Origin: Actinophytocola xanthii
GTDB taxonomy: Bacteria > Actinomycetota > Actinomycetes > Mycobacteriales > Pseudonocardiaceae
Length of the DNA: 64,000 nucleotides
Assembly: GCF_001921205.1 (NCBI RefSeq)
Contig: NZ_MSIE01000005.1
Span: 1 to 64,000, forward strand
Direction: 5' to 3'
Below are positions 52,909-61,800 of this stretch, piece after piece. The notes below the pieces were generated by a model. It worked only from the letters and a program-made list of their open reading frames with translations. It made no database searches and was not told the origin of the DNA. Within the stretch, counting starts at the first letter, position 1; each line of letters begins with the position of its first letter. Made by a program: the position numbers and the translations under genes.

Positions 52909-53856
52909 ATGACCAACCGAGCACTCCTCGACCTCGACGCCCTGCCCCAGCTGTTCCGCCACCAGGTGGCCGCGGTGACCGAGCTGGTCGCCCTCGGCCT
53001 GTCCGGTACCGCCATCGAGGAACGATGTCGCGACGACGGACCGTGGCGCCGGCTCCAGCCGGGCCTGGTGCTGCTCCGTGACGAACCACCGGGCCGCGCC
53101 CACCGCATCCAGGCGGCGCTGACCATCGCCGGCGAGGACGCCGTGATCAGCGGCATCGACGCGTTGAGCTGCCACGGCTTGCGAACGGCGAGGCTCGACG
53201 GTCCGGTTCACGTCCTGATGCCGCCTCGCCGCCACTCCCGCCTGGTCGACGGCGTGTTCTTCGACCGCAGCCAGTCGCTGCCCGTCCCCGAGCTGCGAGG
53301 TGGCTTCCCGGTGGCCCCCCTGCCCCGAGCCGTGATCGACACCTGCCGGCGGGCCAAGGCGTCCGACCACGTCCGCGCCCTGCTCACCACGGCCATCCGC
53401 ACCGGTCGCCTCTCCCCTGCCGCACTGCGTGCCGAACTGAGCCAGGCGTGCTCGAGGGGTACCGCCTTACCCGGCCGGATCCTCACCGAGATCGAGGACA
53501 ACGCCTCGGCGCTGGCTACCGGCTGGGCGAGACGTCTGGTGGACAAGGCCGGGCTGCCCCCACCACGGTGGGGATCCCCGGTGTCCGGTCCCACCGGTGC
53601 GCACCTCGCGACCCCCGACGCGTGGTGGGAGGAGGTGAACCTGGCATGGGAGGTCACCCCGTACGCCTTCGAGCTGGCAACCGCGGCGCTGGACGACGCG
53701 CTCCTGCGCGCGAGCCGGTTGTCCGCGGCCGGGGTCATCGTGATCCAGACGCCGCCGACGCGCCTTCGTGACGCTCCGGACGAGGTGTGCGGCCTCCTCC
53801 GCGAAGCCTACGAGCAGGCGGCCGACCGCAGCCGGTCGACACTCCATGCCGCCTGA
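52909..53856 (+). CDS. AbiEi-antitoxin-like / DUF559-like protein
   Basis: The 315-residue product (ATG 52909) has an N-terminal winged helix of the AbiEi antitoxin kind (TELVALGLSGTAIEERCRDDGPWRRLQPGLVLLRD), a middle part AVISGIDALSCHGLRTARL and GPVHVLMPPRRHSR, and a C-terminal domain that resembles a degenerate Vsr/DUF559-like nuclease (DAWWEEVNLAWEV ... RLSAAGVIVIQTPP). Such orphans are abundant in actinomycetes and no adjacent AbiEii toxin is seen. A DNA-binding role is likely; nuclease activity is doubtful because the usual D/ExK-type residues are not obvious. Confidence 0.72.
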   Translation: MTNRALLDLDALPQLFRHQVAAVTELVALGLSGTAIEERCRDDGPWRRLQPGLVLLRDEPPGRAHRIQAALTIAGEDAVISGIDALSCHGLRTARLDGPVHVLMPPRRHSRLVDGVFFDRSQSLPVPELRGGFPVAPLPRAVIDTCRRAKASDHVRALLTTAIRTGRLSPAALRAELSQACSRGTALPGRILTEIEDNASALATGWARRLVDKAGLPPPRWGSPVSGPTGAHLATPDAWWEEVNLAWEVTPYAFELATAALDDALLRASRLSAAGVIVIQTPPTRLRDAPDEVCGLLREAYEQAADRSRSTLHAA

Positions 53857-54088
53857 CCGCGGATCGCGGAAGCCTTCCCCACGTCGTCAGAAACCCGGTG
53901 CTCGCAATCAACGGAGGTGCCACACGAGGATCAACCTCGGTCCTCATAGGACTGGCCGATCCTCGCCGGAATCGTGGCCAGGATCCCCGGCTCGGTCAGG
54001 AGGTTAGCCAGCACCAGTTGTCCGATTCGACTCTGACAAGCGCTGCGACGGGGTGACCGCGGAGATCAGTCTTGGTCGGCGTTGTTTA

Positions 54089-54940
54089 GTGATCAGTTCA
54101 GAATGAGTTTGCGTAGGCAGATGAGTGAGCAGGCCAGGCTGAGGATGGCTTGGTGGACGTCGGCTCGTCGTTCGACGCCTTTGAGCCAGGCGAAGGTGCG
54201 TTCGGCTGGACAGCGGACGGTGCCCAGGCCGGAGCCGTGCTGGACGCCGCGGCGGGCGATCACGGGTGTGATGCCCTGGGCGCGGACCAGGCGTCGGTAC
54301 TTGTCGTGGTCGTAGCCGCGGTCAGCGTAGAGCCGGCGCGGCCGGCGCAGTGGCTTGCCGACCATGCCGCGGACCGGCGGGATGGCGTCGAGTAACGGGA
54401 TCAACTGGGTGACGTCGTTGCGGTGGCCGCCAGTGAGTGTCACGGCCAGGGGGATGCCGGTGGCGTCGGTGATCAGGTGGTGCTTGGAGGCTAGTTTGCG
54501 CCGGTCGACCGGGCTGGGGCCGGTGTGGTCCCCCCTTTGAGGGCGCGGAGGTGGGTGGAGTCGACCAGGGCCGCGGACAGGTCGAGCAGCCCGGCCCTGC
54601 GCAGGTCGGCGAGCAGTCGCTCGTGCAGTTTCTGCCAGACACCGGCGTCCTGTCACTCAGTCAACCGCCGCCAGCAGGTCGCGCCCGAAGCGCCGAACAC
54701 GGAGGTGGGCAGCCGGTTCCAGCCAATGCCGGTGCGCACCACGTCCAGGATGCCTTCCGACGCGGCCCGGTCATCGGCACGCTTGCGACCGGGATAGCGA
54801 AAGCGTCTCGGATGCACCGGGATCAGCGGCTCCAGACGTCCCCACAGCTCGTCGGTCAGGACCTCCTCACGCACGACACGATCTTGGAACGTCCCGCAGT
54901 GCAGGCAAAGCCGACACGCCAGCTCATTTGAACTGATCAC
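54089..54940. mobile_element. IS5-family insertion sequence, degenerate (852 bp)
   Basis: The ends are imperfect inverted repeats: GTGATCAGTTCAGAATGAG at the left (54089 on) and, on the minus strand, GTGATCAGTTCAAATGAG at the right (up to 54940). A TA is present on both sides (54087-54088 and 54941-54942), consistent with a 2-bp target duplication. The single transposase gene on the minus strand is broken. Size, ends and transposase fit the IS427/ISL2-like part of IS5. Confidence 0.88.
54093..54870 (-). pseudogene. IS5-family transposase, nonsense codon plus frame break
   Basis: The N-terminal part (VREEVLTDELWGRLEPLIPVH ... GIGWNRLPTSVFG) ends at a TGA (54653-54655) in the place of a Trp codon (RLTE-stop-QDAGVWQKLHERLL). 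Reading on gives LDLSAALVDSTHLRAL with the first catalytic Asp, then a G6 run (AAAGGGGGGACC) where a -1 shift is needed to continue DHTGPSPVDRRKLASKHHL, YADRGYDHDKYRRL (second Asp) and CPAERTFAWLKG (Glu). The -1 shift at a G-run may be normal programmed frameshifting; the TGA is a true lesion. The transposase is probably inactive. Confidence 0.85.
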
Positions 54941-55209
54941 TAACCATCTGCTCGGGCAGATCGAGGTCGAGACCAACGGCCGGCCACGACCGAGGTTTTC
55001 GGTTGCTTGCTAGCCGCCCGACTCCGCCAGTACGACGCACTCCGCGGCGACGGCCACACCGAAGCACGCGGCGGAGTCAAGATCGAGGCGCTCCCTCCGC
55101 AGGAAGACGGCCGGCTTGGCAGACTGCTCGCTCCGTCGCGCGGCAGGTCCATCTGACCAATCACCGACCATGCCCGACCACGCCGTCAACGGAGTCACAT
55201 CATGGTCGG

Positions 55210-55836
55210 TCAGGCGTCTCGCCAGGCACGTTCCACGGCCTCGCGCCGGTCGGGATCGCCGATGAGCCGGTCGAGGACTCCGCGTCGAAACGTCTCGCCG
55301 TCCGACTCCCGACCGAGCTCGCGGGCCAGTCGGGCATGGTCGCGCAGGGCCTTGGCGACGGCGTGGCCCGATGCGTCGGTGTCGCAGAGCACGTCCACCG
55401 ACTCCATCGCGGCGTCAAGGGCGTCCTCCTTCTCCCCGACCCGCCACAACGCCGACGAATGGAAGGACAACGCCCGCGCCAACGCCGGCCCGTGCCGGCC
55501 CGGCTCCGCCTCGTCCAGTCCGAAGTAGACGGCCACGGCGTCTCCCGCCGTCGCGGCGGCGGCCTCGTCCAACCCGTCCTCGGCGAACCAGTGCGCCATC
55601 GCCTCGAGCAACCCGGCCAGCGCCACGTCGTGGACCACCGACGGGTGGACGATCCCCGCGTACGCCGCGGCCGCCTCCACGCCCGCCAGCAACGCCCCCG
55701 CCCGGTCACCCGCCTCCGCCCGGCCCATCGCCTCGGTCCGCAAAGCCGCCGCCAACCGGGGCAGGTGCTCCCCGGGATCCTGTCCGGCCAGCCTCCGCAG
55801 CGCCGCCAGGCCCGCGGCATCCCCGTCCGGATCCAC
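55210..55836 (-). CDS. Helical repeat (TPR-like) hypothetical protein
   Basis: The 208-residue product (GTG start) is all-helical with Ala-rich pairs of helices: AEAGDRAGALLAGVEAAAAYAGI, HPSVVHDVALAGLLEAMAHWF, and KEDALDAAMESVDVLCDT, spaced like tetratricopeptide repeats. No N-terminal effector domain is present. It resembles C-terminal pieces of actinobacterial TPR proteins, so it may be a truncated relic in this decayed area near two IS ends. No partner recognised. Confidence 0.62.
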   Translation of the reverse strand: MDPDGDAAGLAALRRLAGQDPGEHLPRLAAALRTEAMGRAEAGDRAGALLAGVEAAAAYAGIVHPSVVHDVALAGLLEAMAHWFAEDGLDEAAAATAGDAVAVYFGLDEAEPGRHGPALARALSFHSSALWRVGEKEDALDAAMESVDVLCDTDASGHAVAKALRDHARLARELGRESDGETFRRGVLDRLIGDPDRREAVERAWRDA

Positions 55837-56169
55837 CCCACCACCTCCAGCCGAACGCGCAACCGATCACGACGCCAGACCCTCGACGCACAGAAGCGAC
55901 CAGAGCGACCCACCCGACCGATTCCGACGGGTCCCGGCCGGCCGCCCTCCATGGCGTGGGACGAAGCCGGTTCGAGCCACCTGTACCTCGGCACGGGCGA
56001 CACTGCCCTGGTCGTGCGGGAGATCATCCGCCGACACGAACCGATCCGTCCACGCTCGCCGCCGCACACCGAGGTAGCGAGCATAGCGATCGGGCCGAAC
56101 CGTGCCCCGCGGCAACGGACCGAGCGGTCTACCCTTGCGCGCATCCGCTGACTCCGGAGGGACCGCCAG
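55837..56169. other. Gap between TPR-like gene and lipoprotein gene
   Basis: No supported gene. Short frames on both strands have low similarity to anything I know. The end of it (56155-56168) holds the lipoprotein ribosome-binding site CTCCGGAGGGAC. Confidence 0.5.
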
Positions 56170-56826
56170 ATGACGTCGTGGATCCCCCGACTGCCACTAC
56201 CGGTCCCGCTGCTCACCGCGGCCGTCGTCGCCGGGCTGCTCGCCGGATGCGACAGCGACGACGCGTCCGAGCCCACCCAGGTACCGAGCTCGTCCGGCCG
56301 CCCGCTCGTGGACGCGAAGTGCGTCCACGTCGAGCACGCGGGTCGGGAACTCGGCGTGACCGTGCCCGCCGGCTTCACCGTGGCCACTCCGCCGGCGAGC
56401 TCGGCGGAGATCCGCGAGACCTACCGGGTCAACCTGCTCTCGCTCGCCGAGCGCCCGGAGGACGGCCGCACCCTCCCCACGGCGATGCTGGCCGTCTACG
56501 GCTACGGCCCGGGCGAGCGTGAGGGACAGAACGCGCTCGAGCTGTCGGTGCTCAACTTCAAGCAGGCCACCGGAGGCAGCAGCCGCGGCGAGCCGATCTC
56601 CGCCACCCCGACCACCGTCGCCGGTCTGCCGGGATCCGCGGGCACCGACACCGATCCCATGGCACTGGACTACAACTCCACGGACGCGGCGGACTCCCGG
56701 CTGCGCTGGTGGACGCTCTCGCCCGACGACGGCCTGTTCATCGTCACGCTCGCGACCACGACCCCGGACCTGGACGAGCAGTACGCGGCGGAGATCCCGG
56801 CCGGGCTCAGGCCTGGCGGTTGCTGA
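56170..56826 (+). CDS. Secreted lipoprotein, unknown function
   Basis: The 218-residue product has a lipoprotein signal (TSWIPRLPLPVPLLTAAVVAG then lipobox LLAGC with the lipidated Cys at about 26), a Ser/Pro linker and an extracytoplasmic domain with VHVEHAGRELGVTVPAGFTV, AVYGYGPGEREGQNALELSVLNF and RLRWWTLSPDDGLFIVTLATTTPDLDEQY. The ribosome-binding site GGAGGG lies 9 bases before ATG. No known family. The intact signal and complete frame suggest it is functional despite the decayed neighbourhood. Confidence 0.8.
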   Translation: MTSWIPRLPLPVPLLTAAVVAGLLAGCDSDDASEPTQVPSSSGRPLVDAKCVHVEHAGRELGVTVPAGFTVATPPASSAEIRETYRVNLLSLAERPEDGRTLPTAMLAVYGYGPGEREGQNALELSVLNFKQATGGSSRGEPISATPTTVAGLPGSAGTDTDPMALDYNSTDAADSRLRWWTLSPDDGLFIVTLATTTPDLDEQYAAEIPAGLRPGGC

Positions 56827-57030
56827 GGTCACCAGCGTCACGGCGTCGACAGGCACAGGTGAATGGCCTGGCAGGTGCGACACCGGTCAGTCAGTACGTC
56901 GGCCAGGGCCGTGGTCTGCAGGCTGAACAGTTTCTCCCGCCACCACGGTCCAGGGGCCGGCGTCTCTGCTGGAGAAGACCCCGTCTGTACTGGGTCGCCC
57001 GTACGACGCCGCCCGCGACGGCTGCCCAGG

Positions 57031-57252
57031 TCACAACACGCCGTGGTCGCGGGCGTAGATGGCGGCCTGGGTGCGGTCGCGCAGCCCGAGGCGGCCGAGG
57101 ATCCGGGCGATGTGGTTCTTCACGGTGCCCTCGCTGAGGTAGAGGCGGGACGCGATCTCCCGGTTGGTGGCGCCCGCCGCGATCAACCGCAGCACCTCGG
57201 TCTCCCGGTCCGTCAGCATGGCGACGGGCGTGGAGCCAGGACGGGTGGACAC
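57031..57252 (-). pseudogene. LuxR/NarL-type response regulator fragment (DNA-binding domain only)
   Basis: The 73-residue frame holds the linker STRPGSTPVAM and a complete LuxR helix-turn-helix (LTDRETEVLRLIAAGATNREIASRLYLSEGTVKNHIARILGRLGLRDRTQAAIYARDHGVL). The receiver domain that should precede it is absent: exactly at the linker the sequence becomes an IS end (57248-57277). The GTG at 57252 is therefore an accidental start. The gene was cut by an insertion followed by deletion of most of the IS and the receiver part. Confidence 0.85.
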
Positions 57253-57277
57253 GCCAGCTCATTTTGAACTGATCACT
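57248..57277. repeat. Solo IS5-family right end (IS remnant)
   Basis: The 30 bases match the right end of the IS at 54913-54941 with a single extra T (GACACGCCAGCTCATTT(T) then GAACTGATCACT). No transposase sequence or left end is next to it. It marks an old insertion of the same element. Confidence 0.85.
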
Positions 57278-57443
57278 CAGCCCCACGCACACTGGGCCAC
57301 GCGCAGTCTGCCGAGTGGATTCAACGGAGTGGTGCGATCGGACACCAGGGTCTCCGGTGATTCCGGTGCAGATGTCGCGACCCACACCAGAGTCCGGCGG
57401 CCGGATGTCCTAACGAGACAGTTGAGCGAACCGGTGAAACGGC

Positions 57444-58829
57444 TCAGCAACCGATGAGCTGGCCCGCCAGGTAGTTCTCGAGCTTGTCCACCGAGATGCG
57501 TTGCTGGACCATCGAGTCTCGCTCCCGCACGGTGACCGCGTGGTCGTTGAGTGAGTCGAAGTCCACTGTGACGCAGAACGGGGTTCCGATCTCGTCCTGG
57601 CGGCGGTACCGCCGGCCGATGGCTCCCGCGTCGTCGAAGTCGACGTTCCAGTGGCGTCGCAGCGCGGTGGCGACGTCACGCGCCTTGGGGGTGAGATCGG
57701 CGTTGCGGGACAACGGGAGCACTGCCACCTTCACCGGCGCGAGGCGGCGGTCCAGGCTGAGCACCGCGCGCTTGTCCACACCGCCCTTGGCGTTGGGTGC
57801 CTCGTCCTCGCGATAGGCGTCCAGCAGGAACGCCATCAGCGGGCGGCCGACGCCGGCCGCGGGCTCGATGACGAACGGGCGGTACCGGGAGCTGGTGGAC
57901 TGGTCGAAATAGGACAGATCGACACCGGAGTGGTTGGCGTGCGTGGTCAGGTCGAAGTCCGTGCGGTTGGCGATGCCCTCGAGCTCACCCCACTCCAGGC
58001 CGCCGAACTCGAACCGGTACTCGATGTCGACCGTGCGCTTGGCGTAGTGCGCGAGCTTCTCGGTCGGGTGCTCGTAGAGGCGGAGGTTGTCCCGGCGGAT
58101 ACCCAGGTCCGTGTACCAGTTCAGCCGCTCGTCGATCCAGTACTGGTGCCATTCCTCGTCGGTGCCGGGCTCGACGAAGAACTCCATCTCCATCTGCTCG
58201 AACTCCCGGGTGCGGAAGATGAAGTTTCCCGGGGTGATCTCGTTGCGGAAGGACTTGCCGATCTGGCCGATGCCGAAAGGGGGTTTGCGACGCGCGGTCG
58301 TCAACACGTTCAGAAAGTTCACGAAGATGCCCTGGGCGGTCTCCGGCCGCAGGTAGTGCATTCCCTCGTCGGACTCCACCGGGCCGAGGTGGGTCTTGAG
58401 CATCATGTTGAACTCGCGCGGCGGGGTGAAGGCACCACGTACCTCGCAGTTCGGGCACGGCACCTCGCTCAGGTCGTCCTCGCGCACCGGCTCGCCGTTG
58501 CGTGCCGCGTGCTCCTCGGCGATCTGGTCGGCGCGAAAGCGCCGGTGGCAGGCCGTGCACTCGACGAGTGGGTCGTGGAACGCGGTCACGTGCCCGGACG
58601 CCGCCCACACCTGCTTGGGCAGGATCACCGACGAGTCGAGGCCGACGACGTCCTCACGGCCGTGCACCATCGTCCGCCACCACTCGCGCTTGATGTTGTC
58701 CTTGAGCTCGACGCCCAGCGGCCCATAGTCCCAGGCCGAACGGGTACCGCCGTAGATCTCTCCGCTGGGGTAGACGAACCCGCGCCGCTTACACAGGCTG
58801 ACGACGGTCTCCACGCGATCGGCGGGCAT
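57444..58829 (-). CDS. glyS: Glycyl-tRNA synthetase (alpha2 type)
   Basis: The class II enzyme charges tRNA-Gly. From ATG 58829 the product has 461 residues: [30 protein letters not shown] at the N-terminus, motif 1/2 regions [36 protein letters not shown] and [30 protein letters not shown], motif 3 near [17 protein letters not shown], and the anticodon-binding domain from about 370. A zinc-ribbon-like CTACHRRF ... CPNCEVRG lies at about 95-135. It is next to smtB-zur as in mycobacteria. Confidence 0.96.
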   Translation of the reverse strand: MPADRVETVVSLCKRRGFVYPSGEIYGGTRSAWDYGPLGVELKDNIKREWWRTMVHGREDVVGLDSSVILPKQVWAASGHVTAFHDPLVECTACHRRFRADQIAEEHAARNGEPVREDDLSEVPCPNCEVRGAFTPPREFNMMLKTHLGPVESDEGMHYLRPETAQGIFVNFLNVLTTARRKPPFGIGQIGKSFRNEITPGNFIFRTREFEQMEMEFFVEPGTDEEWHQYWIDERLNWYTDLGIRRDNLRLYEHPTEKLAHYAKRTVDIEYRFEFGGLEWGELEGIANRTDFDLTTHANHSGVDLSYFDQSTSSRYRPFVIEPAAGVGRPLMAFLLDAYREDEAPNAKGGVDKRAVLSLDRRLAPVKVAVLPLSRNADLTPKARDVATALRRHWNVDFDDAGAIGRRYRRQDEIGTPFCVTVDFDSLNDHAVTVRERDSMVQQRISVDKLENYLAGQLIGC

Positions 58830-59018
58830 GTGGCACTCCAACTACTGCGCGCTCGGGGCCAGGGCGTTCAATAGGGGCGTTCGGTGGGCCCGCAGCGGGG
58901 CACAGCCGCCACAGCGTAGCCCCAGCGTCATACTCCACGAATGGGCGTGGGGGCGCCCCGATCGCGCGGCACTATCGTTGCGGAGTGTAATCGAGATGCG
59001 TCCGTCAGGAGGACAAGG

Positions 59019-59291
59019 GTGGCCAGCAAGCGATCGTTGACAGCCAGGCTGCTGCCCGGCGACGGGCCGCTGGCGAGGGTGTCGCCACTGGTCGCGTTCC
59101 TGGCCGTGACCGTGCTGTTCGTGCTCGGCGTGGTGATCCGCGGTCCGCTCGGGGCGCTCTTCCTGGGCCTGCTCGCGGCCGGCGTCGCCGTGCTGCTCGC
59201 GGCGACCTGGCGGGTGCTCGCGCCAGCCCAGCGCCTCGGGCGGGCTCTGGTGCTGGCCGTGCTCGTCGCGGTCGCCGTCTCGGTGCTCTGA
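59019..59291 (+). CDS. Small two-to-three-helix membrane protein (DUF6703-like)
   Basis: The 90-residue product (GTG 59019 after CAGGAGGACAAGG) has a basic N-terminus (ASKRSLTARLLPGDGP) and three hydrophobic stretches (LVAFLAVTVLFVLGVVI, ALFLGLLAAGVAVLLAATWRV, LVLAVLVAVAVSVL). It matches the actinobacterial small membrane proteins found between glyS and the zinc regulators, which I recall as DUF6703. Function unknown. It is divergent from glyS and precedes smtB by 60 bases. Confidence 0.75.
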   Translation: MASKRSLTARLLPGDGPLARVSPLVAFLAVTVLFVLGVVIRGPLGALFLGLLAAGVAVLLAATWRVLAPAQRLGRALVLAVLVAVAVSVL

Positions 59292-59313
59292 CCGGGGCAG
59301 GTGGTCCACGTAG

Positions 59314-59335
59314 GATGTTGAACACGGTAACCATC
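59314..59335. promoter_or_regulatory. Imperfect dyad upstream of smtB-zur
   Basis: GATGTTGA...TAACCATC (22 bases) is an imperfect inverted repeat ending 16 bases before the smtB start. ArsR/SmtB proteins bind such 12-2-12-like dyads overlapping their own promoter. Autoregulation by SmtB with zinc is likely. Confidence 0.5.
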
Positions 59336-59351
59336 ACCGGGAGGAGGTGCC

Positions 59352-59795
59352 GTGACCTCGGACGCCGCCCCACGGACTACCGCCGAGCGGGCTGACGAGC
59401 ACCTCGACGACGTCCTCGCCGCCCCGGCCGCGCCACCGCCGGCCGGCGCCGACGACGCCAGCGAGCACTCGGCGGAACGGTCGCCGGTCCGGGCCAGGAC
59501 CGAACGACCGAGCACCACGCTGGCGGCGGCCGGCGACCTGCTGCGCGCGCTGGCCGCCCCGGTGCGCATCGCGATCGTGCTCGAGTTACGTGAGCACGAC
59601 CGGTGCGTACACGAGCTGGTCGAGGCGTTGGCCGTGGCACAGCCGCTGATCAGCCAGCACCTGCGGGTGCTGAAGTCGGCCGGCGTCGTGCACGGCGAGC
59701 GGCACGGGCGTGAGGTCGTCTACAGCCTGGTCGACGAGCACCTCGCGCACATCGTCGTCGACGCGGTGGCGCACGTGGAGGAGGGCCACCGGTGA
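59352..59795 (+). CDS. smtB: ArsR/SmtB-family zinc-responsive repressor
   Basis: The 147-residue product (GTG start) has a disordered N-terminus of about 55 residues, then a winged helix: LAAAGDLLRALAAPVRIAIVLELREHDRCVHELVEALAVAQPLISQHLRVLKSAGVVHGERHGREVVYSLVDEHLAHIVVDAVAHVEEGH. The His/Asp/Glu set in the last helix (DEHLAHIVVDAVAH) fits the alpha-5 metal site DxH...HxxE of SmtB-type zinc sensors. It overlaps zur by 4 bases. In mycobacteria SmtB represses smtB-zur when zinc is low. Confidence 0.92.
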   Translation: MTSDAAPRTTAERADEHLDDVLAAPAAPPPAGADDASEHSAERSPVRARTERPSTTLAAAGDLLRALAAPVRIAIVLELREHDRCVHELVEALAVAQPLISQHLRVLKSAGVVHGERHGREVVYSLVDEHLAHIVVDAVAHVEEGHR

Positions 59796-60205
59796 GCGAC
59801 GACCGTTCGACGCCGACGGTTCCGGGCCGGCGCTCGACCAAGCAGCGCGCCGCGGTCGCGAGCCTGCTCGAACAGCTCGACGACTTCCGTTCCGCCCAGG
59901 AGCTGCACGAGGAGCTGCGCACCCGCGGCGAGGGGATCGGGTTGACCACGGTCTACCGCACCCTCCAGTCCCTGGCCGACGCGGGTGAGATCGACGTGCT
60001 GCGCATCGACAGCGGCGAGGCCGTCTACCGCCGGTGCTCGCGGCACCACCATCACCACCTCGTCTGCCGGGCCTGCGGCCGCACGGTGGAGGTCGAGGGT
60101 CCCGCCGTGGAGAAGTGGGCGGAGAAGGTCGCCGCGGAGAACGGCTTCTCCGAGGTCAGCCACACGGTCGAGGTCTTCGGTACCTGCGCGGGCTGCACCA
60201 GCTGA
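59792..60205 (+). CDS. zur: Zinc uptake regulator, Fur family
   Basis: The 137-residue product (GTG overlapping smtB) has a Fur winged helix (RRSTKQRAAVASLLEQLDDFRSAQELHEELRTRGEGIGLTTVYRTLQSLADAGEI), the regulatory metal-site cluster SRHHHHHLVCRACGRTVEVEG, and the structural zinc pair CxxC twice (CRAC, CAGC at the C-terminus). With zinc bound it represses uptake genes and C- ribosomal proteins. The rpmB in this window is a C+ form, so not its likely target. The unit ends in a terminator. Confidence 0.95.
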   Translation: MSDDRSTPTVPGRRSTKQRAAVASLLEQLDDFRSAQELHEELRTRGEGIGLTTVYRTLQSLADAGEIDVLRIDSGEAVYRRCSRHHHHHLVCRACGRTVEVEGPAVEKWAEKVAAENGFSEVSHTVEVFGTCAGCTS

Positions 60206-60266
60206 CGTTTCTCGGCACCAGTGCCGGTCCCGAGCGGCGCCTTTCGAACCACAACCCCGGAAAAGA

Positions 60267-60296
60267 GGCGAACCCCGCCCAGGGGCGGGGTTCGCC
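60267..60296. terminator. Strong hairpin terminator between zur and the GH1 gene
   Basis: Perfect 14-base arms GGCGAACCCCGCCC (60267-60280) and GGGCGGGGTTCGCC (60283-60296) lie between the convergent zur and beta-glucosidase genes. No T-run, so it may act in both directions or with Rho. Confidence 0.75.
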
Positions 60297-60382
60297 AAAC
60301 CAGCGGAGGCGGCGGGGGCCGATGAGGAGCGCCCGGCCGTGGGGTGCGGTTCACGGCCGAGCGCTCGTCCACCCCCGGACGG

Positions 60383-61798
60383 CTACTCCGCGGGCAGTCC
60401 GTTGCGGCTGATCACGTCCGCGTACCAGCGCCCGCTCTCCTTCACGATGCGACGCTGCGTCTCGAAGTCCACGTGGACCAGGCCGAACCGCTTGGAGTAC
60501 CCCTCAGCCCACTCCAGGTTGTCCAGCAGCGACCAGTAGAAGTACCCGCGCAGGTCCACCCCGTGCTCGATGGCGGCGTGCGCGGCGCGCAGATGACCGT
60601 CCAGGAACGCGATGCGGTCGTGGTCGAGGACCGTCTCGGACGGGGTCATCTCGTCGGGATACGCGGCGCCGTTCTCGGTCACGTACAGGGGCACCCGCGG
60701 GTAGGCGCTGTGCAGGTGCACCAACAGCTCCGTCAGGCCCTCGGGCTGCACCTCCCAGCCCATCGACGTCCGGGGCGACCCGCTCTCCAGGAAGCGCACG
60801 CCCTCGGCGCCGATCCACTCCGACGGGGAGCCGTCGTGCTCCGTGCCGGGCTCGGGAGCGGCGACCAGGAGCGCGCGGTAGTAGTTCACGCCGAGCAGGT
60901 CGACCGGAGCGCCGATGATCTCCGGGTCACCGTCCTGGATCAGCTGGGGCAGGCCGTAGGGCGCCAGGTCCTGCAGCACGTCCGCGGGGTACCCGCCGCG
61001 CAGCACGGGGTCGAGGAAGATCCTGTTCTGCAGGGCGTCCACGCGCCTCGCGGCCTCGGTGTCCTCCGCCGACGCGGACTGCGCGCGGACCGGGAACAGG
61101 TTCAGCGTGATCCCCGCGGGAGCACTCGTCCCCGCGCGCAGGCGCTCCATGGCCAGCCCGTGCCCGAGCAGCAGGTGGTGGACCGCCGCCACGGTGGCCG
61201 TCGGCGACGTCACGCCGGGGGCGTGCCGGCCCGAGGCGTACCCGAGGAACGCCGCACACCACGGCTCGTTCAGCGTCATCCAGCCGGCCACCCGGTCACC
61301 GAGCCGCTCGACCACCGAGGTGACGTAGTCGGCGAACCGGTACGCCGTGTCCCGGGAGGTCCACCCGCCCTGCTCCTCCAGCGCCTGCGGCAGGTCCCAG
61401 TGGTACAGCGTCGCCCACGGCTGGATCCCGGCGGCCAGCAGCGTGTCGACCAGGCGCTCGTAGAAGTCCAGTCCTGCCTCGTTCAGCGAACCGCCGGACG
61501 GGCGCACCCGCGGCCAGGCCACCGAGAACCGGTAAGCACCCAGCCCCAGCGAGGACATGAGCTCCACGTCCTGCGCATACCGGCGGTAGTGGTCCGCGCC
61601 CGGCTCCCCGCAGTCGCCGTTCACCACAGCACCGGGACGACGACAGAACTCGTCCCAGATGGAGTCGGTGCGGCCGTCGGCGGCGGTGGACCCCTCGACC
61701 TGGAACGACGCCGTCGCGGCTCCCCAGACGAACCCGGTGGGGAACTGAAGCGACGGTGCCGCGGTCGACGATTCCACGGACGATGGCAGTACTGACAT
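60383..61798 (-). CDS. bglA: GH1 beta-glucosidase
   Basis: The 471-residue cytoplasmic enzyme (ATG 61798) splits beta-glucosides such as cellobiose. FPTGFVWGAATASFQVEG near the N-terminus, the acid/base Glu178 in TLNEPW and the nucleophile Glu375 in YVTENG are all present, as is GYFYWSLLDNLEWAEGYSKRFGLVHVD. No signal peptide, so it acts on imported sugar. It starts 2 bases after the permease stop, in one operon with the ABC importer. The order SBP-permease-permease-GH1 is that of cebEFG-bglC for cellobiose/cellotriose; the sugar here is inferred. Confidence 0.93.
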   Translation of the reverse strand: MSVLPSSVESSTAAPSLQFPTGFVWGAATASFQVEGSTAADGRTDSIWDEFCRRPGAVVNGDCGEPGADHYRRYAQDVELMSSLGLGAYRFSVAWPRVRPSGGSLNEAGLDFYERLVDTLLAAGIQPWATLYHWDLPQALEEQGGWTSRDTAYRFADYVTSVVERLGDRVAGWMTLNEPWCAAFLGYASGRHAPGVTSPTATVAAVHHLLLGHGLAMERLRAGTSAPAGITLNLFPVRAQSASAEDTEAARRVDALQNRIFLDPVLRGGYPADVLQDLAPYGLPQLIQDGDPEIIGAPVDLLGVNYYRALLVAAPEPGTEHDGSPSEWIGAEGVRFLESGSPRTSMGWEVQPEGLTELLVHLHSAYPRVPLYVTENGAAYPDEMTPSETVLDHDRIAFLDGHLRAAHAAIEHGVDLRGYFYWSLLDNLEWAEGYSKRFGLVHVDFETQRRIVKESGRWYADVISRNGLPAE

Positions 61799-61800
61799 GG

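Noticed and set aside
52909-53856. AbiEi-like gene as part of an abortive-infection toxin-antitoxin pair
   Set aside because: No AbiEii nucleotidyltransferase toxin lies beside it; the neighbour is an IS element. Kept as an orphan.
53735-54060. Short frames left of the IS
   Set aside because: No domain, no good ribosome-binding site, interrupted by stops; treated as non-coding.
54942-55205. Possible gene right of the IS (minus-strand 74 codons, 54940-55164)
   Set aside because: Ser/Arg-rich text without any domain; likely decayed DNA.
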